6,021 nt of DNA from an uncultured Chlamydiae bacterium. GTDB lineage: Bacteria > Chlamydiota > Chlamydiia > Chlamydiales > Rhabdochlamydiaceae. Shown here piece by piece: positions 4,462 through 6,021 of the stretch (within the stretch, counting starts at the first letter, position 1; every line of letters starts with the position of its first letter). The stretch spans positions 1-6,021 of the forward strand of contig CAIPRZ010000139.1 in NCBI GenBank assembly GCA_903867585.1, read 5' to 3'. The position numbers and the translations under genes were made by a program. The notes beneath the pieces are model-generated. The model was not told where the DNA came from. It did no database searches and was given only the letters and a program-made list of their open reading frames with translations.

Positions 4462-6018
4462 ATGTCCGAAACAAAACCCAAAGAATTTGGTAAGTTACGG
4501 TCCTTTTTTTGGCCCGTGCACAGCTTCGAACTTAAAAAGTTCTTGCCTATGTTCTTATTATTTTTCTTCATTAATTTTAATTACACGATTTTAAGAGACA
4601 CCAAAGACACTCTAATGGTAACAGCTCCAGGTTCTGGCGCAGAAGCCATTCCATTCTTAAAGGTTTGGGGTGTATTGCCAGCTGCTGTTATTTTCATGAT
4701 TGCTTATTCAAAACTCAGCAACATGATGAGCAAACAAAAGCTTTTCTACTCAACGATCAGCTTTTTCATCGCTTTTTTTGCCTTATTTGCTCTAGTTCTT
4801 TATCCAAATCATGATGTTTTACATCCCACTGTTTTTGCTGATAACCTAGCAAGCATCCTTCCTAAAGGTCTTGGCGGATTAATTTCTTGCCTAAGAAACT
4901 GGACCTATGCCCTTTTCTACATTATGTCAGAACTTTGGGGAAGCGTTGCGATCTCTTTATTATTCTGGGGATTTGCTAACGACACCACCCGCGTTTCAGA
5001 ATCTAAGCGTTTCTATTCCATTTTTGGTTTAGGTGCTAACCTTGCTATGCTTGTTTCTGGCCCAACTATTATGTACTTCTCCGATATCCGCAGCAAACTT
5101 CCAGCTGATGTTGATGCTTGGGGTATATCTTTAAATTACATGCTAAGCTTTGTATTTTTATCAGGTCTTAGCATTATGGCGATCTACGGATGGATCAATA
5201 AAAAAGTCTTAACCGACCCACGTTTTTATGATTCAACTGAAGTTAAAAAAGCCAAAAAAGAGAAACCTAAAATGTCAATGGGCGAGAGCTTTAAGTTCCT
5301 TTTAAGCTCAAAATACATCGCTTGTCTTGCTATTTTAGTTATCGCTTACGGTGTAGCTATTAACCTTGTTGAAGTAACCTGGAAAGGACAACTTAAACTT
5401 CAATACACAAACCCGAATGATTATTCGGCCTTTATGGGCCTTTTCTCCACACTAACTGGTGCTGTAACTATTGTTATGATGCTTTTTGGTGGCGGTAACA
5501 TCATCCGTCGTTTTGGTTGGACTCTAGCTGCTTTAATCACTCCAGTAGTTCTTTTAGCAACAGGTGCTGGCTTCTTCTCATTTGTTATGTTTAAACAATA
5601 CCTAACAGGCTTCATTGCTATGTTTGGAACCACACCGTTAATGATGGCTGTGATTTTTGGTACTGTTCAAAACATTATGAGCAAGTCTTCTAAATACTCT
5701 TTATTTGACCCTACCAAAGAAATGGCGTACATCCCACTTGATCCTGAAGTGAAAACTAAAGGTAAAGCGGCGATTGACGTTGTGGGCGCAAGACTTGGTA
5801 AATCAGGTGGATCTCTTATTCAACAAGGTCTCCTTGCTGTATTCGGATCTCTTGCTGCCATCACCCCATACGTAGCAGCTCTTTTATTCATCATCATTGG
5901 TGCATGGATCTGGGCAACACGTACCTTAGGTAAGGAATTTGCTGCTCTCAGTGCAGAAAAAGAAACACAAGCTGCAAAACCAGCTGCTGCTACTGAGCAA
6001 CCACAAGCAACAAGCTAA
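4462..6018 (+). CDS. npt1: ATP/ADP translocase (nucleotide transport protein, NTT/Npt1/TlcA family)
   Basis: This 518-residue inner-membrane carrier belongs to the non-mitochondrial ADP/ATP translocase family of Chlamydiae, Rickettsiales and plastids. The canonical members exchange host ATP for bacterial ADP. It has about 11-12 membrane segments spread over residues 28-487 and a hydrophilic, Ala/Gln/Glu-rich C-terminal tail (about 493-518). Family blocks are clear: NYTILRDTKDTL (40-51), RNWTYALFYIMSELWGS (145-161), FWGFANDTTRV (168-178), VEVTWKGQLK (303-312) and the long conserved stretch 406-451 (SKYSLFDPTKEMAYIPLDP, then RLGKSGGS). The four charged residues known to matter in the plant homologue AATP1 appear as Lys48, Glu157, Glu304 and Lys447. 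Intact charges and a normal length favour true ATP/ADP exchange, but paralogues in environmental chlamydiae carry other nucleotides or NAD, so substrate is not certain. It has its own promoter and a strong ribosome binding site; no terminator is visible before the window ends. Confidence 0.96.
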   Translation: MSETKPKEFGKLRSFFWPVHSFELKKFLPMFLLFFFINFNYTILRDTKDTLMVTAPGSGAEAIPFLKVWGVLPAAVIFMIAYSKLSNMMSKQKLFYSTISFFIAFFALFALVLYPNHDVLHPTVFADNLASILPKGLGGLISCLRNWTYALFYIMSELWGSVAISLLFWGFANDTTRVSESKRFYSIFGLGANLAMLVSGPTIMYFSDIRSKLPADVDAWGISLNYMLSFVFLSGLSIMAIYGWINKKVLTDPRFYDSTEVKKAKKEKPKMSMGESFKFLLSSKYIACLAILVIAYGVAINLVEVTWKGQLKLQYTNPNDYSAFMGLFSTLTGAVTIVMMLFGGGNIIRRFGWTLAALITPVVLLATGAGFFSFVMFKQYLTGFIAMFGTTPLMMAVIFGTVQNIMSKSSKYSLFDPTKEMAYIPLDPEVKTKGKAAIDVVGARLGKSGGSLIQQGLLAVFGSLAAITPYVAALLFIIIGAWIWATRTLGKEFAALSAEKETQAAKPAAATEQPQATS

Positions 6019-6021
6019 TAT

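Noticed and set aside
5421..5633. Open frame of 70 codons on the minus strand
   Set aside because: It is antisense to a conserved part of the translocase gene and shows no recognisable motif or ribosome binding site.
1..6021. CRISPR array, tRNA, rRNA, insertion sequence or prophage elements
   Set aside because: No regularly spaced repeats, cloverleaf sequences, transposase genes or terminal repeats were found. The intergenic gaps are short and the genes look like ordinary chromosomal genes.

Overview
The window most likely comes from a member of the Chlamydiae, probably an environmental (amoeba- or invertebrate-associated) lineage rather than a Chlamydia species. Three things point this way. 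There is a full-length non-mitochondrial ATP/ADP translocase of the type used by intracellular energy parasites. Beside it is a small basic protein in the position that the hypothetical protein CT066 occupies next to npt1 in Chlamydia trachomatis (from memory). Beyond that is a TroA/YtgA-type metal ABC importer, which in C. trachomatis also follows (ytgA-D). The DNA is AT-rich. The assignment rests on synteny and motifs read by eye, not on a search.

Left and middle (25-3499, minus strand): five genes are packed into one apparent operon, each overlapping the next. In transcription order they are: a Mrp/ApbC-type P-loop ATPase (Fe-S cluster carrier family); a 90-residue DUF971 (GBBH-like N-terminal) protein; a lipoprotein metal-binding protein of the TroA/ZnuA/YtgA cluster; its ABC ATPase; and an ABC-3 family permease. 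The overlaps are 13, 19, about 29 and 1 nt. The operon may continue past the left edge.

Centre (3500-3762): a 263-bp AT-rich divergent intergenic region holds an 18-bp imperfect dyad and a 16-bp AT-only palindrome, both candidate operators. I see no clear promoter for the minus-strand operon here.

Right (3763-6018, plus strand): the CT066-position gene ends in a hairpin terminator. A good sigma70/sigma66-type promoter follows, with a leader that can form a hairpin, and then the ATP/ADP translocase gene, which ends just inside the window.

The most interesting feature is the minus-strand operon. It places an Fe-S carrier ATPase and a Cys-rich DUF971 partner directly upstream of a metal importer, which suggests that the imported metal is iron. 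The ATPase lacks the CxxC pair that normally holds the cluster in Mrp proteins and also lacks the N-terminal MIP18 domain. The DUF971 protein keeps a CxCxxC motif and has a cysteine where the family normally has the zinc-binding histidine. ATPase plus DUF971 resembles a two-gene version of the plant chloroplast protein HCF101.
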